Source of the DNA: Akkermansia muciniphila
GTDB taxonomy: Bacteria > Verrucomicrobiota > Verrucomicrobiia > Verrucomicrobiales > Verrucomicrobiaceae
DNA length: 64,000 bases
Reading direction: 5' to 3'
NCBI GenBank assembly: GCA_945882215.1
Contig: CAMCWM010000001.1
Coordinates: 62,001-126,000, forward strand
The notes beneath the pieces are model-generated. The model saw nothing but the letters and a program-made list of their open reading frames with translations. It made no database searches and was not told the origin of the DNA. Shown in pieces: positions 18,255 through 27,121 of the stretch. Every line of letters starts with the position of its first letter. Within the stretch, counting starts at the first letter, position 1. A program made the position numbers and the translations under genes.

Positions 18255-19631
18255 ATGATCGTTCAGGAAGCCGAACTCGACCCCAAGTATCAAGCCCTTT
18301 GGAAGAAAGCGCTCATCTCCGCCGAGCGGAAGAACTGGGAGTATGTCATCGACCAGGTGCTGCCCATCGTGACAGCCAATGTGGGCTTTATCGACGGCCG
18401 CAAACTGCTGCGCAGCGCGGAGAGCGAGGCCACCGGCGGCAGTGGTGGCAAGAAATTCAGCTTTGGCCTGGGAGGCTTCAAGCCCAATTCCAAAAAGGAG
18501 CCTGCGGAGCAGATTGCCGACATGGAAGAAAATGTCTTCCGCAAGGATCCCTTCAATCTCAACGCGAACGAGCAACTGTACGACATCGCGATGAAGCTGC
18601 ACTTCCCGCAGCTCGCGGCCTTTGCGCTGGAAACCATCCGTGCGGGTCATCCCGAGAACACGAAACACATGCATAAGCTGGCGCAGCATTACATGGCGCA
18701 CGAGGAGCCGGAAAAAGCCAGCGAGGTGTACCGCCTCATCGTGAAGGTCGATCCGCGTGACATGGACGCCATGAAAGGCGAAAAAGACGCCGCCGCCCGC
18801 ACCTCCATCCTGCGCCAGGGCTGGGGCGTCGGGGGTGACTTCCGCAATGCGATGAAAGACTCCGGCGAGGCCGCGAAACTGGAAATGCTCAACCGCCAGG
18901 GCATGACCCAGGAGCAAATGGAGCAGTTCCTTGCTGAAACCATCGAGCAGTACAACGCCGACCAGACGAACATCGCCATCGTCAAGCGCATGTCCGACCT
19001 CTACGAGAAACTCGGGCATATGGACGACGCGCTGATGTTCTACGATTACGCTCTCACGCTGAATCCAGGCGACGTGGCCCTCCAGCGCAAGACCGAAATC
19101 CTTCGCGACAAAGTGCTGGACCACAAAATCGAGGAGTACGAACGCGAGATCGAGGCCAATCCTGGTGCCCCGGACATCGACGACAAGCGTGCGCAGGTGG
19201 CTGAAATCCGCCGCCAGCGCTCCAGCGTCGTCATTGGCGAGGCAAAAAGCCGCGTGGACCGCAACCCGACCGACAAAACGCTGCGCTATGAGCTGGGCCA
19301 GGCCTACTTCAATGCCGGCATGTACACCGAGGCGATCCCCGAACTGCAGCAGGCGAAGTCAAACCCGAACATGCGCATCAAGGCTATCCTCATGCTGGGG
19401 CGCTGCTTTGAGCGCAAGAACATGAACGACCTTGCCAAGACCTCCCTGATGGAGGCTTCCAAGGAGCTGGTCATCATGGACGCCACCAAAAAAGAAGTGC
19501 TCTACGAGCTGGCCAATGTGCTGGAAAAAATGGGCGACAAGACCGCCAGCCTCGAAGCTCTCAAAGAGATCTACAACGCGGATTATGGCTACAAGGATGT
19601 GGCGAAGCGCGTGGAGTCCTCCTACTCATAA
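18255..19631 (+). CDS. Tetratricopeptide-repeat protein
   Basis: A 458-residue protein without a signal peptide. Several TPR-like helical pairs can be seen: LAAFALETIRAGHPENTKHMHKLAQ, YEKLGHMDDALMFYDYALTLNPGD, YELGQAYFNAGMYTEAIPELQQA and ELANVLEKMGDKTASLEALKEI. Between them is a charged segment around residues 300-350. Such proteins are usually scaffolds; no enzymatic motif is present. The start at 18255 (MIVQEAELDPKYQ) has AGGA just upstream. A strong hairpin terminator follows the stop. Confidence 0.85.
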   Translation: MIVQEAELDPKYQALWKKALISAERKNWEYVIDQVLPIVTANVGFIDGRKLLRSAESEATGGSGGKKFSFGLGGFKPNSKKEPAEQIADMEENVFRKDPFNLNANEQLYDIAMKLHFPQLAAFALETIRAGHPENTKHMHKLAQHYMAHEEPEKASEVYRLIVKVDPRDMDAMKGEKDAAARTSILRQGWGVGGDFRNAMKDSGEAAKLEMLNRQGMTQEQMEQFLAETIEQYNADQTNIAIVKRMSDLYEKLGHMDDALMFYDYALTLNPGDVALQRKTEILRDKVLDHKIEEYEREIEANPGAPDIDDKRAQVAEIRRQRSSVVIGEAKSRVDRNPTDKTLRYELGQAYFNAGMYTEAIPELQQAKSNPNMRIKAILMLGRCFERKNMNDLAKTSLMEASKELVIMDATKKEVLYELANVLEKMGDKTASLEALKEIYNADYGYKDVAKRVESSYS

Positions 19632-19655
19632 GACACACCTCCGAAAGGACGCCGA

Positions 19656-19688
19656 TCACCTCATTCCACCGCGTGGGATGGGGTGATT
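19656..19688 (+). terminator. Terminator after the TPR gene
   Basis: A 13-bp stem with two T-G wobbles (ATCACCTCATTCC / GGGATGGGGTGAT, 7-nt loop) begins 25 nt after the TPR stop and is followed by TTCATTTC. Because it covers 19683, the longest in-frame start of the next gene is unlikely to be real. Confidence 0.65.
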
Positions 19689-19745
19689 TCATTTCAGGGC
19701 AAATGGTACTGGAAAGCCCTGCCGCGTCCTCCATCATGCGCGCCG

Positions 19746-20594
19746 ATGCCTGCTGAACTTCTTGCTGTTTCCCTGCCCGAACTCTGGGCTTCGTTTGTCC
19801 ACGCCCTGCCCGTCATCATGGGCCTGATTTTGATCGAAGGACTGCTGTCCGTGGACAACGCGCTGGCCATCGCCGCGATGGCCTCCCACCTGGACGAGAA
19901 GCAACGGGCCACAGCGATGAACATCGGGTACATCGGTGCCTATGGTTTCCGGCTCGTGGCGCTGCTGTTTGCCTCCTGGATCATCGACAACCACTGGGTG
20001 ATGCTCATCGGAGCGCTGTATCTCGTGTGGTTGATGTGTGCGCACTTCGCCGGGCAAACGGAGATGGGAGAAGATGAGGGCGAGGCGGTGAACGTGCATC
20101 ATCGAACCTTTGCCGGAACGATCACCATGATCGCACTGATGGATTTGAGCCTGAGCGTGGACAATGTGGTGGCGGCGATCGCCCTGAGCCCGAAGGAACT
20201 GTGGCCGGTTTATGTGGGTGTGACCATCGGCATCATCGCGCTGCGGCTGGTGGCAGGCGTGGCGATCAAGATGATCGCCAAATATCCCGTGCTGGAGCAC
20301 ACCGCGTTCATCTTGATCGGTTATGTCGGTCTGCTGCTGCTTTCGGAGCTGCATTTTCACGATTACTTCGAAGCCTTGGGACCGATGAAGGTGAAGATCA
20401 TGAAGTTCGCAGGAATCATTCTGATCACAGTGCTGACCATCGCTTGGTCGCGGATGGAGGTGCTGCAGAAGGTGCTCAATCCCGTCCTTCGTGCGTTCCT
20501 GCTGCCGATGAATTTGGTCGCCGCCCTGATTGGCGCGGTCATCGTCGCCATCACCTGGCCATTCAGATGGATTTGGATGACGGTGAGGAAATAA
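19746..20594 (+). CDS. TerC-family integral membrane protein
   Basis: A 282-residue protein of seven to nine predicted membrane helices. It carries the paired TerC signatures GLLSVDNALAIAAM and DLSLSVDNVVAAIAL, whose acidic residues within helices are conserved in the family. Members are linked to metal-ion (Mn, Ca) efflux or tellurite resistance, often for exported proteins. The ATG at 19746 is used; an upstream start at 19683 lies inside a terminator hairpin. No tellurite genes are adjacent, so a general metal-homeostasis role is more likely. Confidence 0.88.
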   Translation: MPAELLAVSLPELWASFVHALPVIMGLILIEGLLSVDNALAIAAMASHLDEKQRATAMNIGYIGAYGFRLVALLFASWIIDNHWVMLIGALYLVWLMCAHFAGQTEMGEDEGEAVNVHHRTFAGTITMIALMDLSLSVDNVVAAIALSPKELWPVYVGVTIGIIALRLVAGVAIKMIAKYPVLEHTAFILIGYVGLLLLSELHFHDYFEALGPMKVKIMKFAGIILITVLTIAWSRMEVLQKVLNPVLRAFLLPMNLVAALIGAVIVAITWPFRWIWMTVRK

Positions 20595-20765
20595 TCCGCG
20601 CCTTACATTCTCCTTACAACCTGCTCACAAGCTGCTGACTCATTCATTCCAGCCTGTGACAAGATAGCGGCAGATCAACGCAACGTGACAGTGTTCACTG
20701 AACGCAGATCAAACATTTCTCAAACTGGTCGTTGTCCTTCTGGCTGTTGGAAACACCTGCTAATC

Positions 20766-20795
20766 ACCGGGGCGGATCGCAAGGTCCACCCCGGT
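20766..20795 (+). terminator. GNRA-capped hairpin with T-rich tail
   Basis: A 13-bp stem (ACCGGGG-C-GGATC / GGTCC-A-CCCCGGT, one C/A mismatch, one T-G wobble) is closed by a GCAA tetraloop and followed by TCTGTTTATGGATTTTATAAATTTT-like T/A-rich sequence. It lies 171 nt after the TerC stop and 68 nt before the histidine kinase ATG. It could end the TerC transcript or a small RNA made from 20595-20765. The AT-rich tail may also hold the promoter of the kinase gene. Confidence 0.55.
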
Positions 20796-20863
20796 TCTGT
20801 TTATGGATTTTATAAATTTTAGATGACCAAATAGACGGCGGGGCTAAATTATGCGTCACGCGC

Positions 20864-22537
20864 ATGCTCCAACGCCGCTCCACGATTCTGTTCATCATCC
20901 TGGTGATCCTGCCCTTGGCCTTGCTGGCCTGGCTGGGAACATATCTCATCCGTGATGCGGAAAAACGCACGGATGCATCGATGCAGGCCATTCTTGCTGA
21001 GCGACTTAGCTCCTCAGATCATCACCTCCTGCATGATATGCGGCAACTCACTGACCGCCTCGATACTTGGGGAGCACAGAGCATTGGCTCGGCCCGTCTG
21101 ATGTCCCAACGTCTGGCCACGCACCCTTGGGTCGCTCAAACTTGGTCCGTGGCAGGAGAAACCTCTCCCGTGGAGTCATTTGAAGGCAGGGCGCCTTATC
21201 GCCCAGGTCAAAGCTTCGACTCTGGAGAACGTATCAAAGCCATTCTCGAATCGACCCGGAACCCCGACAGCATGCCTCAATTCGTCTCCGCCATGGAGGA
21301 TGGCGGCCCGCCCTTTCAGCGCATCTATGTTTCTGGATCACTTTCATTGGCCCAGCAGCGCTCCTCGCAGTGGATGACCTACCTCAAAATGTTTGGCTAT
21401 CACATTGATGACAGGCCCGTGCAACCCGAGACCCCGTTCACCTGGAGCGGCTGGCATGTGGGCGACTCCATGTTCATCTACTGGCATCGTTTTGCTGATG
21501 GCAGCCTCAGTTGTGCCATGATGAATCCGCAGATGCTGATGAAATCCTTGTTTCAACGACTTCCCCAGCCAGGACTGGCCATCCCTCCCGGTCGCATGAT
21601 GCTCACCACCGTCAAAGGCATCCCCCTGCACCAATGGGGCAAGAAGCTGTCCGGCTCCGAGGGGCCGCCGGCGGCGCATCGTGCCTGTTCGGAGCCGCTT
21701 TCCCAATGGGAAATGGCCTACACACCTGCCAACGAGGAATTTCCGAAGCCCTACCTCTTCCCGATCCTTCTCGGCGTCAGCTCGGGCATCGTGCTCGTCT
21801 TTGTCGTCGGCTGGCTATACTTCCATGAAAGCGCGCGTGAAATCCGTGTCGCCCAGCAGCGCGTGACCTTCGTCAATCAAATCTCCCACGAGCTGAAAAC
21901 GCCGCTCACCAACATCCGCCTCTACGCCGAAATGGCCTCCCATCGCGCCGAATCCCAAGGCGATACCATTGCCAGGCGCCAGCTCGGCGTGGTGGAGGCG
22001 GAAACAGCGCGTCTGGACCGCCTGATCCAAAATGTCCTCAACTACGCCCGTCAGCAACGCGACAAGCTCACCGTCCAGCCCAAGCCGCTCGCACTGGATC
22101 AAACCGTCTCACGCATTGTCGAATTCTGGAAGCCGTTGCTCGAAAACAAGGGCTTCGAAATCGACTCCACGCTCAACGGCCCGGACACGATCAATGCCGA
22201 CCCCGACGCCATCGAGCAGATCCTCGGCAATCTCATTTCCAACGTGGACAAATACGCCAACGCCGGAAAGTGGATCGGCATCCGCACCGAGCATGACGCA
22301 CGCAGCGCACGCATCATCGTCGAGGACCACGGCCCTGGCATCCCCGTCGGCAAGCGCCGCACGGTTTTCGAGCCCTTTGAGCGCCTCCGCTCCGACCTTG
22401 CGGAAGGCGTCAGCGGCACAGGCATTGGATTGACCATCTCGCGCGAACTGGCACAATTGCACGGCGGCACGCTCGCCGTCTGCCCCAATTATCGCGACGG
22501 CGCGCGCTTCATACTCACCCTCCCCAACCACTCATGA
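20864..22537 (+). CDS. Sensor histidine kinase
   Basis: A 557-residue membrane kinase. The N-terminal helix is TILFIILVILPLALLAWLG; a periplasmic sensor region of about 270 residues follows; a second helix (LLGVSSGIVLVFVVGWLYF) lies near residue 310. The H-box is H342 in SHELKTPLTNIRLYAEM, followed by N-box NLISNVDKYANAG and G-boxes DHGPGIPVG and GTGIGLTISRELAQLHGG. The stop overlaps the ATG of the response regulator gene (ATGA), so they form a two-component pair. The sensor region matches no domain I recognise, so the stimulus is unknown. Confidence 0.93.
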   Translation: MLQRRSTILFIILVILPLALLAWLGTYLIRDAEKRTDASMQAILAERLSSSDHHLLHDMRQLTDRLDTWGAQSIGSARLMSQRLATHPWVAQTWSVAGETSPVESFEGRAPYRPGQSFDSGERIKAILESTRNPDSMPQFVSAMEDGGPPFQRIYVSGSLSLAQQRSSQWMTYLKMFGYHIDDRPVQPETPFTWSGWHVGDSMFIYWHRFADGSLSCAMMNPQMLMKSLFQRLPQPGLAIPPGRMMLTTVKGIPLHQWGKKLSGSEGPPAAHRACSEPLSQWEMAYTPANEEFPKPYLFPILLGVSSGIVLVFVVGWLYFHESAREIRVAQQRVTFVNQISHELKTPLTNIRLYAEMASHRAESQGDTIARRQLGVVEAETARLDRLIQNVLNYARQQRDKLTVQPKPLALDQTVSRIVEFWKPLLENKGFEIDSTLNGPDTINADPDAIEQILGNLISNVDKYANAGKWIGIRTEHDARSARIIVEDHGPGIPVGKRRTVFEPFERLRSDLAEGVSGTGIGLTISRELAQLHGGTLAVCPNYRDGARFILTLPNHS

Positions 22538-23217
22538 CTAAAATACTCATCGCCGAAGACGACGACCACACGCGCGAGGCCCTGCGCGAGGTTCTCACCA
22601 TGGAAGGCTACGAAGTCATCCCCGCCAGCGACGGCCTGCAGGCAGTGGACTTTTTCCGCGCTGAAAGTCCCGACTTCGTCTGCCTCGACGTCATGATGCC
22701 CGGCCTCAATGGCTACGAGGTCTGCAAGCAGATCCGCCGTCAGGATGAAAAAGTCCCCATCCTCTTCCTCACCGCCAAGGCCGAGGAAATCGACACCGTC
22801 CTCGGCCTCGAACTCGGTGCCGACGACTACATGACCAAGCCCTTCGGCGTCAAAGAAATCATCGCCCGCATCCGCGCCATCCTGCGCCGCACCGCCTCAC
22901 GCGGCGGTGGCAAGACCGATGACGACTTCACCATGGACGACCTCCGCATCGTGCCCACCGAACTGCGTGCGTATCGCGACAAAGTCGAACTCGCGCTCAG
23001 CCCGCGTGACGTCAAAGTCCTGCGCCTTCTTTTCGACCGCCGTGGCAAAGTCATCGACCGCAACACCCTCGCCGACGAAGTCTGGGGCGTTGATTACTTC
23101 CCCGAAAGCCGCGCGCTCGACCAGCACATCTCGCAGCTTCGGAAACGCATCGAAAAAGACCCCGCCCAGCCGCGCATCATCCGCACCGTGCACGGCGCAG
23201 GCTATCGCTTTGAATGA
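22534..23217 (+). CDS. OmpR-family response regulator
   Basis: A 227-residue regulator. The receiver domain has acidic residues E8-D9-D10, phospho-acceptor D52 in CLDVMMPG, T80 and K102. A C-terminal winged helix follows (LALSPRDVKVLRLLFDRRGKVIDR, ending TVHGAGYRFE). Its start overlaps the histidine kinase stop, making it the cognate partner. Its targets are not evident. Confidence 0.95.
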   Translation: MTKILIAEDDDHTREALREVLTMEGYEVIPASDGLQAVDFFRAESPDFVCLDVMMPGLNGYEVCKQIRRQDEKVPILFLTAKAEEIDTVLGLELGADDYMTKPFGVKEIIARIRAILRRTASRGGGKTDDDFTMDDLRIVPTELRAYRDKVELALSPRDVKVLRLLFDRRGKVIDRNTLADEVWGVDYFPESRALDQHISQLRKRIEKDPAQPRIIRTVHGAGYRFE

Positions 23218-23250
23218 CGCATGATCGAATCAGCGTAAAATGACGCTTCA

Positions 23251-23300
23251 ATTCGTCATTCTTCCCTCATTCTTCCCTCATTCTTCCCTCATTCGTCATT
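23251..23300. repeat. Three 11-bp tandem repeats flanked by ATTCGTCATT
   Basis: The unit CATTCTTCCCT occurs three times in a row (23257-23289). ATTCGTCATT lies on each side (23251-23260 and 23291-23300). The array ends 7 nt before the dipeptidase ATG and takes the place where a ribosome-binding site would lie. Confidence 0.8.
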
Positions 23301-23307
23301 CATTCTC

Positions 23308-24384
23308 ATGCTCACCTTCGACGCTCACCTCGACCTCAGCCTCAACGCCCTCGGCGGCTTCAATCGCGACCTCCGCCTCCCCGCCCATGAGATTCGTCGC
23401 CGTGAGGCTGGCATGACCGGCAAAGGCCGCGCCGCTGGCACCACCGCCTTCCCTGACATGCGCCGTGGCAAAGTCGGCCTCTGCGTCGCCACTCAGCTCG
23501 CTGGCTGCATGCCCGGCGGATCCCCCATCGCGGGCTGGATGTCTCCCGAACAAGCTTGGGCCGAAACCCAAGGCCAGCTCTCCTGGTATCGCGCCATGGA
23601 GGAGGACGGCCAGCTCCGCCAGATCACCAACTTGCGCGAACTCGATGAGATGATCGCGCTCTGGAGCGACGCCAGCATTCCCGACGACACCAAAACCATC
23701 GGTTACATCCTCAGCCTCGAAGGTGCCGACTCCATCCGCACCGTCGGCCATCTCGAAAAGGCGTGGGCACAGGGCCTGCGAGCCATGGGTCCCGCGCACT
23801 ATGGCGTCTGTCGTTACGCCCTCGGCCACGATCAAGTCGGCCCGCTGCGTCCGGGTGGCAAAGAACTCATCCAGGAAATGGACCGCCTCGGCATGATCCT
23901 CGATGTCACTCACTTGAGCGACGAATGCTTCTGGCAGGCCCTCGAAATTCATCACGGCACCGTCTGGGCCAGCCACAGCAACTGCCGCGCCCTCGTCCCC
24001 GATCCGCGTCAGTTCTCCGACGATCAAATCAAGGCTCTCATCGAACGCGGAGCCGTCATCGGCGCCGCTCTTGATGCCTGGATGATGGTCCCCGGCTGGA
24101 CGCGTGGCAAAACCACCCCGCAGGAAGTCGGCCTCAAACTCGAAGTCATCTGCGATCACATCGACCACGTCTGCCAGCTCGCCGGCAACGCCCTCCACAG
24201 CGGCATCGGCACCGACCTCGACGGTGGCTACGGCACCGAGCAAACCCCCGAAGACCTCGATACCATCGCCGACCTCGCCCGCATCCCCGCCATGCTCCAA
24301 AAACGCGGCTACAAGCCCGAGGACATCGCCAACATCATGCACGGCAACTTCTTCCGCCTCATCCGCAAAGCTTGGGCGGAATAA
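23308..24384 (+). CDS. Membrane dipeptidase family protein (peptidase M19)
   Basis: A 358-residue protein with the M19 metal-ligand pattern: HLD in FDAHLDLSLN near the start, the bridging glutamate in LSLEGAD, DVTHLS, ASHSNCRAL, and GTDLDGGYG near the C-terminus. The family uses two zinc ions to cut dipeptides, often with a D-residue, or related amides. No signal peptide is seen, so a cytoplasmic enzyme is likely. The sequence directly upstream of the ATG is a pyrimidine-rich tandem repeat without an evident ribosome-binding site. Confidence 0.9.
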   Translation: MLTFDAHLDLSLNALGGFNRDLRLPAHEIRRREAGMTGKGRAAGTTAFPDMRRGKVGLCVATQLAGCMPGGSPIAGWMSPEQAWAETQGQLSWYRAMEEDGQLRQITNLRELDEMIALWSDASIPDDTKTIGYILSLEGADSIRTVGHLEKAWAQGLRAMGPAHYGVCRYALGHDQVGPLRPGGKELIQEMDRLGMILDVTHLSDECFWQALEIHHGTVWASHSNCRALVPDPRQFSDDQIKALIERGAVIGAALDAWMMVPGWTRGKTTPQEVGLKLEVICDHIDHVCQLAGNALHSGIGTDLDGGYGTEQTPEDLDTIADLARIPAMLQKRGYKPEDIANIMHGNFFRLIRKAWAE

Positions 24385-24402
24385 ACAGATGAACGGATAC
24401 CC

Positions 24403-24795
24403 TCATCCGCGGTTGAACCGCTGATTTGCATCATGTCTCGCATGCGGCTCATTTGGCCGTACCGCTCCGATGGCAAGACCATCTTGAATGTCTTTCCCAA
24501 CCATCTCGAAAAACTTCAAAGCATCCGCTTTGGACCAAGCCGCATTCATTTCATCGCTTTGAACTCCCCAGTCTTCGGGGAGATCGCGAATTTGTGTGAT
24601 AAAAACTTCCAACTCTTCAGTAGCGCTTCTGACAAAAGCCTCTCCTTGGGAGGCAATGGCATGACTCGCGTAAATGGGATCAAAGTCATAAGCATCTAAA
24701 CCACAACAGGCTGGAACACAGTTTACCTCGAAGAAACCGAGGACGGAACCGAGCTTCACAGGAAGTTTGAAATAGAACGTTTTAGAATGATTCAT
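24403..24795 (-). CDS. Uncharacterised protein (possibly DUF6331 family), low GC
   Basis: A 130-residue protein with a notable CVPACCGLDAYDFDP segment (about residues 26-40) and an acidic C-terminal half. It resembles my memory of DUF6331, a family of unknown function, but I am not certain. The start at 24795 (MNHSKTFYF) is preferred over 24819. Its base composition is visibly more AT-rich (about half GC) than the neighbours, which suggests recent acquisition. It lies downstream of, and on the same strand as, the NlpC/P60 lipoprotein gene. Confidence 0.6.
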   Translation of the reverse strand: MNHSKTFYFKLPVKLGSVLGFFEVNCVPACCGLDAYDFDPIYASHAIASQGEAFVRSATEELEVFITQIRDLPEDWGVQSDEMNAAWSKADALKFFEMVGKDIQDGLAIGAVRPNEPHARHDANQRFNRG

Positions 24796-24815
24796 GAAAG
24801 TGTTCTGAAGCGATC

Positions 24816-25658
24816 TCACGGCTCACCCACCGTCGGGTTCATTACGACCGCCGCGCTTGCTTTGACCGCACGCGTCAGCACCTCTCGCGGCTGTTTGCCG
24901 CTGGGCACCGCTTCGTAGGCCATGCCTTGGTATCGCAGCGGCTTGTAGCCAAGGGCGAGCAAGGCATCGAGCGGAGCCTGTTTGAGGCCGGGCTTCCAAT
25001 AATCCGGCGCGCCACCGGTTTCATAGTAGTAGATCCATGAGTGATCAGGCGTGGCCCAGCCGCCGCATAAGATCACATGCCGCCTTGGAATGTTCAGCAC
25101 ATCGCCGGGGCGCAGATCGCTCGCGCTGGGCAGTTCCGTGCAGACAGCGGGCAGTTGAGAGGTGTCATGCACACGCGGCAGCTTCAAACAACGCGAGACG
25201 AAGCCCGAACAATCCACCCCGGCGGCTTGAGCGCTCACGCCGGCATTGTCAGCACGGCGTTTCTCCGGTGAGGACACATCACCACCAGCGCTTCCGTTCG
25301 AGATGGCGGTGTCAAACGACGCAGGATCATCAAAGCCACCCCATTTGTAAGGGACTCCTTGATTTGCCTCGCCCGGAATCCACCAGCCACGGCGATCATG
25401 CTGCGGCTCGTGGCTGACATCGGGCGTGTTGACCAAAATGCCCGTCTTGTCCTTCCCATGCAGGATGTTGCGTGCAAATGGCCGCCAGGAGTGATTCGTG
25501 TAGAGCTGCGCAATCGCCATCGCCTCATCCGGTGTGACTTGTGAAGGCGCGGAAGAATCGCCCGGGATGAGCGGCATCGGTTCAACAGCAGTTTTCTGTT
25601 TTGAACTCGCAACACAGCCCGTGGCGAGCAGCAGGATGGCAAAGGAGGCACACTTCAT
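24816..25658 (-). CDS. NlpC/P60-like lipoprotein
   Basis: A 280-residue protein with a lipoprotein signal (lipobox LATG-C15). It has a papain-like core: YKWGGFDDPASF, catalytic C150 in AGVDCSGFVSR, and H194 in RRHVILCGGW, preceded by DLRPGDVLNIP. This is the pattern of NlpC/P60-type cell-wall hydrolases or amidases. It is probably membrane-anchored in the periplasm and acts on peptidoglycan peptides. The start at 25658 is chosen for the signal peptide; the longer frame adds 30 residues without signal character. Confidence 0.82.
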   Translation of the reverse strand: MKCASFAILLLATGCVASSKQKTAVEPMPLIPGDSSAPSQVTPDEAMAIAQLYTNHSWRPFARNILHGKDKTGILVNTPDVSHEPQHDRRGWWIPGEANQGVPYKWGGFDDPASFDTAISNGSAGGDVSSPEKRRADNAGVSAQAAGVDCSGFVSRCLKLPRVHDTSQLPAVCTELPSASDLRPGDVLNIPRRHVILCGGWATPDHSWIYYYETGGAPDYWKPGLKQAPLDALLALGYKPLRYQGMAYEAVPSGKQPREVLTRAVKASAAVVMNPTVGEP

Positions 25659-25769
25659 CGGCGGATGATGAAATGGCAGACCAACGGGGTCAAATGATTG
25701 CCTTCCCGTTACCTGCACGCCCTTCTCCCATTCGGTTGACCGCTTCATTCTGGATTGCAGACTGTGAGC

Positions 25770-27113
25770 ATGTTCTCCCGTCTCCTCTGGTGCTTCATGC
25801 TGGTCGTATTCGCCATTCCAGCCGATGCCGCGTCCAAATCATCCACGCGCACCGCTCTCGTCATCGGCAATGCCAAATATGAGGCCGCCGTCGGCCCACT
25901 GCGTAACACCAGCAACGATGCCAAAGCCGTGGCCCAAACCCTGCGTGATCTTGGTTTCGCCGTGATCGAGAAGCACAACGTGACGCGCGATCAGTTGCTG
26001 CGCGCCGTGATGGAATTCCGCGCCACGTTGAGCAACGCGGAGGTCGGCCTGTTTTATTATGCCGGTCATGGCATCGCCGTGGCAGGATCCAACTATCTGT
26101 TGCCGATCAAATCAGGCTACACTCCAGAAGGTGCGGATGACGTGACGCTGCGCATGCTCGCCGAAACCAAACTCTTCAACGTCGAGCAGGCCGTCGCCGA
26201 CATGAAAAGTTCCGGCGCGCGTTGCAACCTCGTCATCCTCGACGCCTGCCGCACCACCGCCGTCGCACGAACTGGCCGCACCCGCGATGCCACCAACCCC
26301 GGCGGCCTGACCGAGATGAAACCGCCCGCGGGTTCTCTGATCGCCTTTGCCACCGATGCCGGCCAGACCGCGCTCGATGGCGACGGTGCGAACGGCCTCT
26401 ACACCGAAGAACTGCTCAAACACCTGCGCACGCCTGGCCTGACCATCGAGCAAGTCTTCAAACGCACCCGTGCCGGTGTGCTGGAACGTTCCGAAGGCGG
26501 TCAAATCCCCGCCGAATACTCACGCCTTGTCGGCGAGGACATCTTTCTCGCCGGTCCAGCGGCTTCATCGCCACCAATGTCGGTTCCAGTGCAGCTCACG
26601 CTTGAAGACATCACCAAACTGGCGGTCGCAGGCAAAGCCAGTGAGTGCGTCACCTCGTTGAAACAGCACGCACAAGCCAACGGCGCTGGCGACTTCGCAG
26701 TACTGCCGCTCGAAACACTGCTGGAGCAGGTGAAAGAAGACCTCAAAGACGCCACCACGGCATCGCCGGAAGTCGAAACCGCCGCCACCACCTGCGAACT
26801 CGTAATTGATGCCCTGCGTGACTGTCTGCCACCCGATCATGCGAAAAAAGCCAACCTCACTGCCAAGGCTCTGAATCGTCATGGCGATGCCCTGCTGCTG
26901 CTCGGTCGTGCCGATGAGGCCCTCGACGCTTACAACGCCGCCATACCGCTCACGCCCGATGATTCCTATCCCATCTACAACCGTGCGCGTGCCCATCTCG
27001 CCCTCGGCAACACCGCCGAAGCCAAAGCCGGCTTTACCGCCGCTTCGAACACGAAGTTCAATCAACCGAAGGCCCGCAAACTGGCCGAGGAAGCGCTCGC
27101 GAAACTCAAATAA
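25770..27113 (+). CDS. Secreted caspase-like (C14) protein with TPR segment
   Basis: A 447-residue protein. A signal peptide (LLWCFMLVVFAIPADA) precedes a p20 caspase-type domain with the catalytic dyad intact: H100 in FYYAGHGIAV and C160 in ILDACRTT. The region 380-447 has two TPR-like repeats (NRHGDALLLLGRADEALDAYNAAIPLTPDD and a following one). The start at 25770 is the ATG that opens the signal peptide. Bacterial caspase homologues (orthocaspases) cleave after basic residues; the role here is unknown. It diverges from the NlpC/P60 lipoprotein gene. Confidence 0.87.
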   Translation: MFSRLLWCFMLVVFAIPADAASKSSTRTALVIGNAKYEAAVGPLRNTSNDAKAVAQTLRDLGFAVIEKHNVTRDQLLRAVMEFRATLSNAEVGLFYYAGHGIAVAGSNYLLPIKSGYTPEGADDVTLRMLAETKLFNVEQAVADMKSSGARCNLVILDACRTTAVARTGRTRDATNPGGLTEMKPPAGSLIAFATDAGQTALDGDGANGLYTEELLKHLRTPGLTIEQVFKRTRAGVLERSEGGQIPAEYSRLVGEDIFLAGPAASSPPMSVPVQLTLEDITKLAVAGKASECVTSLKQHAQANGAGDFAVLPLETLLEQVKEDLKDATTASPEVETAATTCELVIDALRDCLPPDHAKKANLTAKALNRHGDALLLLGRADEALDAYNAAIPLTPDDSYPIYNRARAHLALGNTAEAKAGFTAASNTKFNQPKARKLAEEALAKLK

Positions 27114-27121
27114 CCGCCGTC

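Noticed and set aside
23251..23300. CRISPR array
   Set aside because: The units are 11 bp and contiguous with no spacers.
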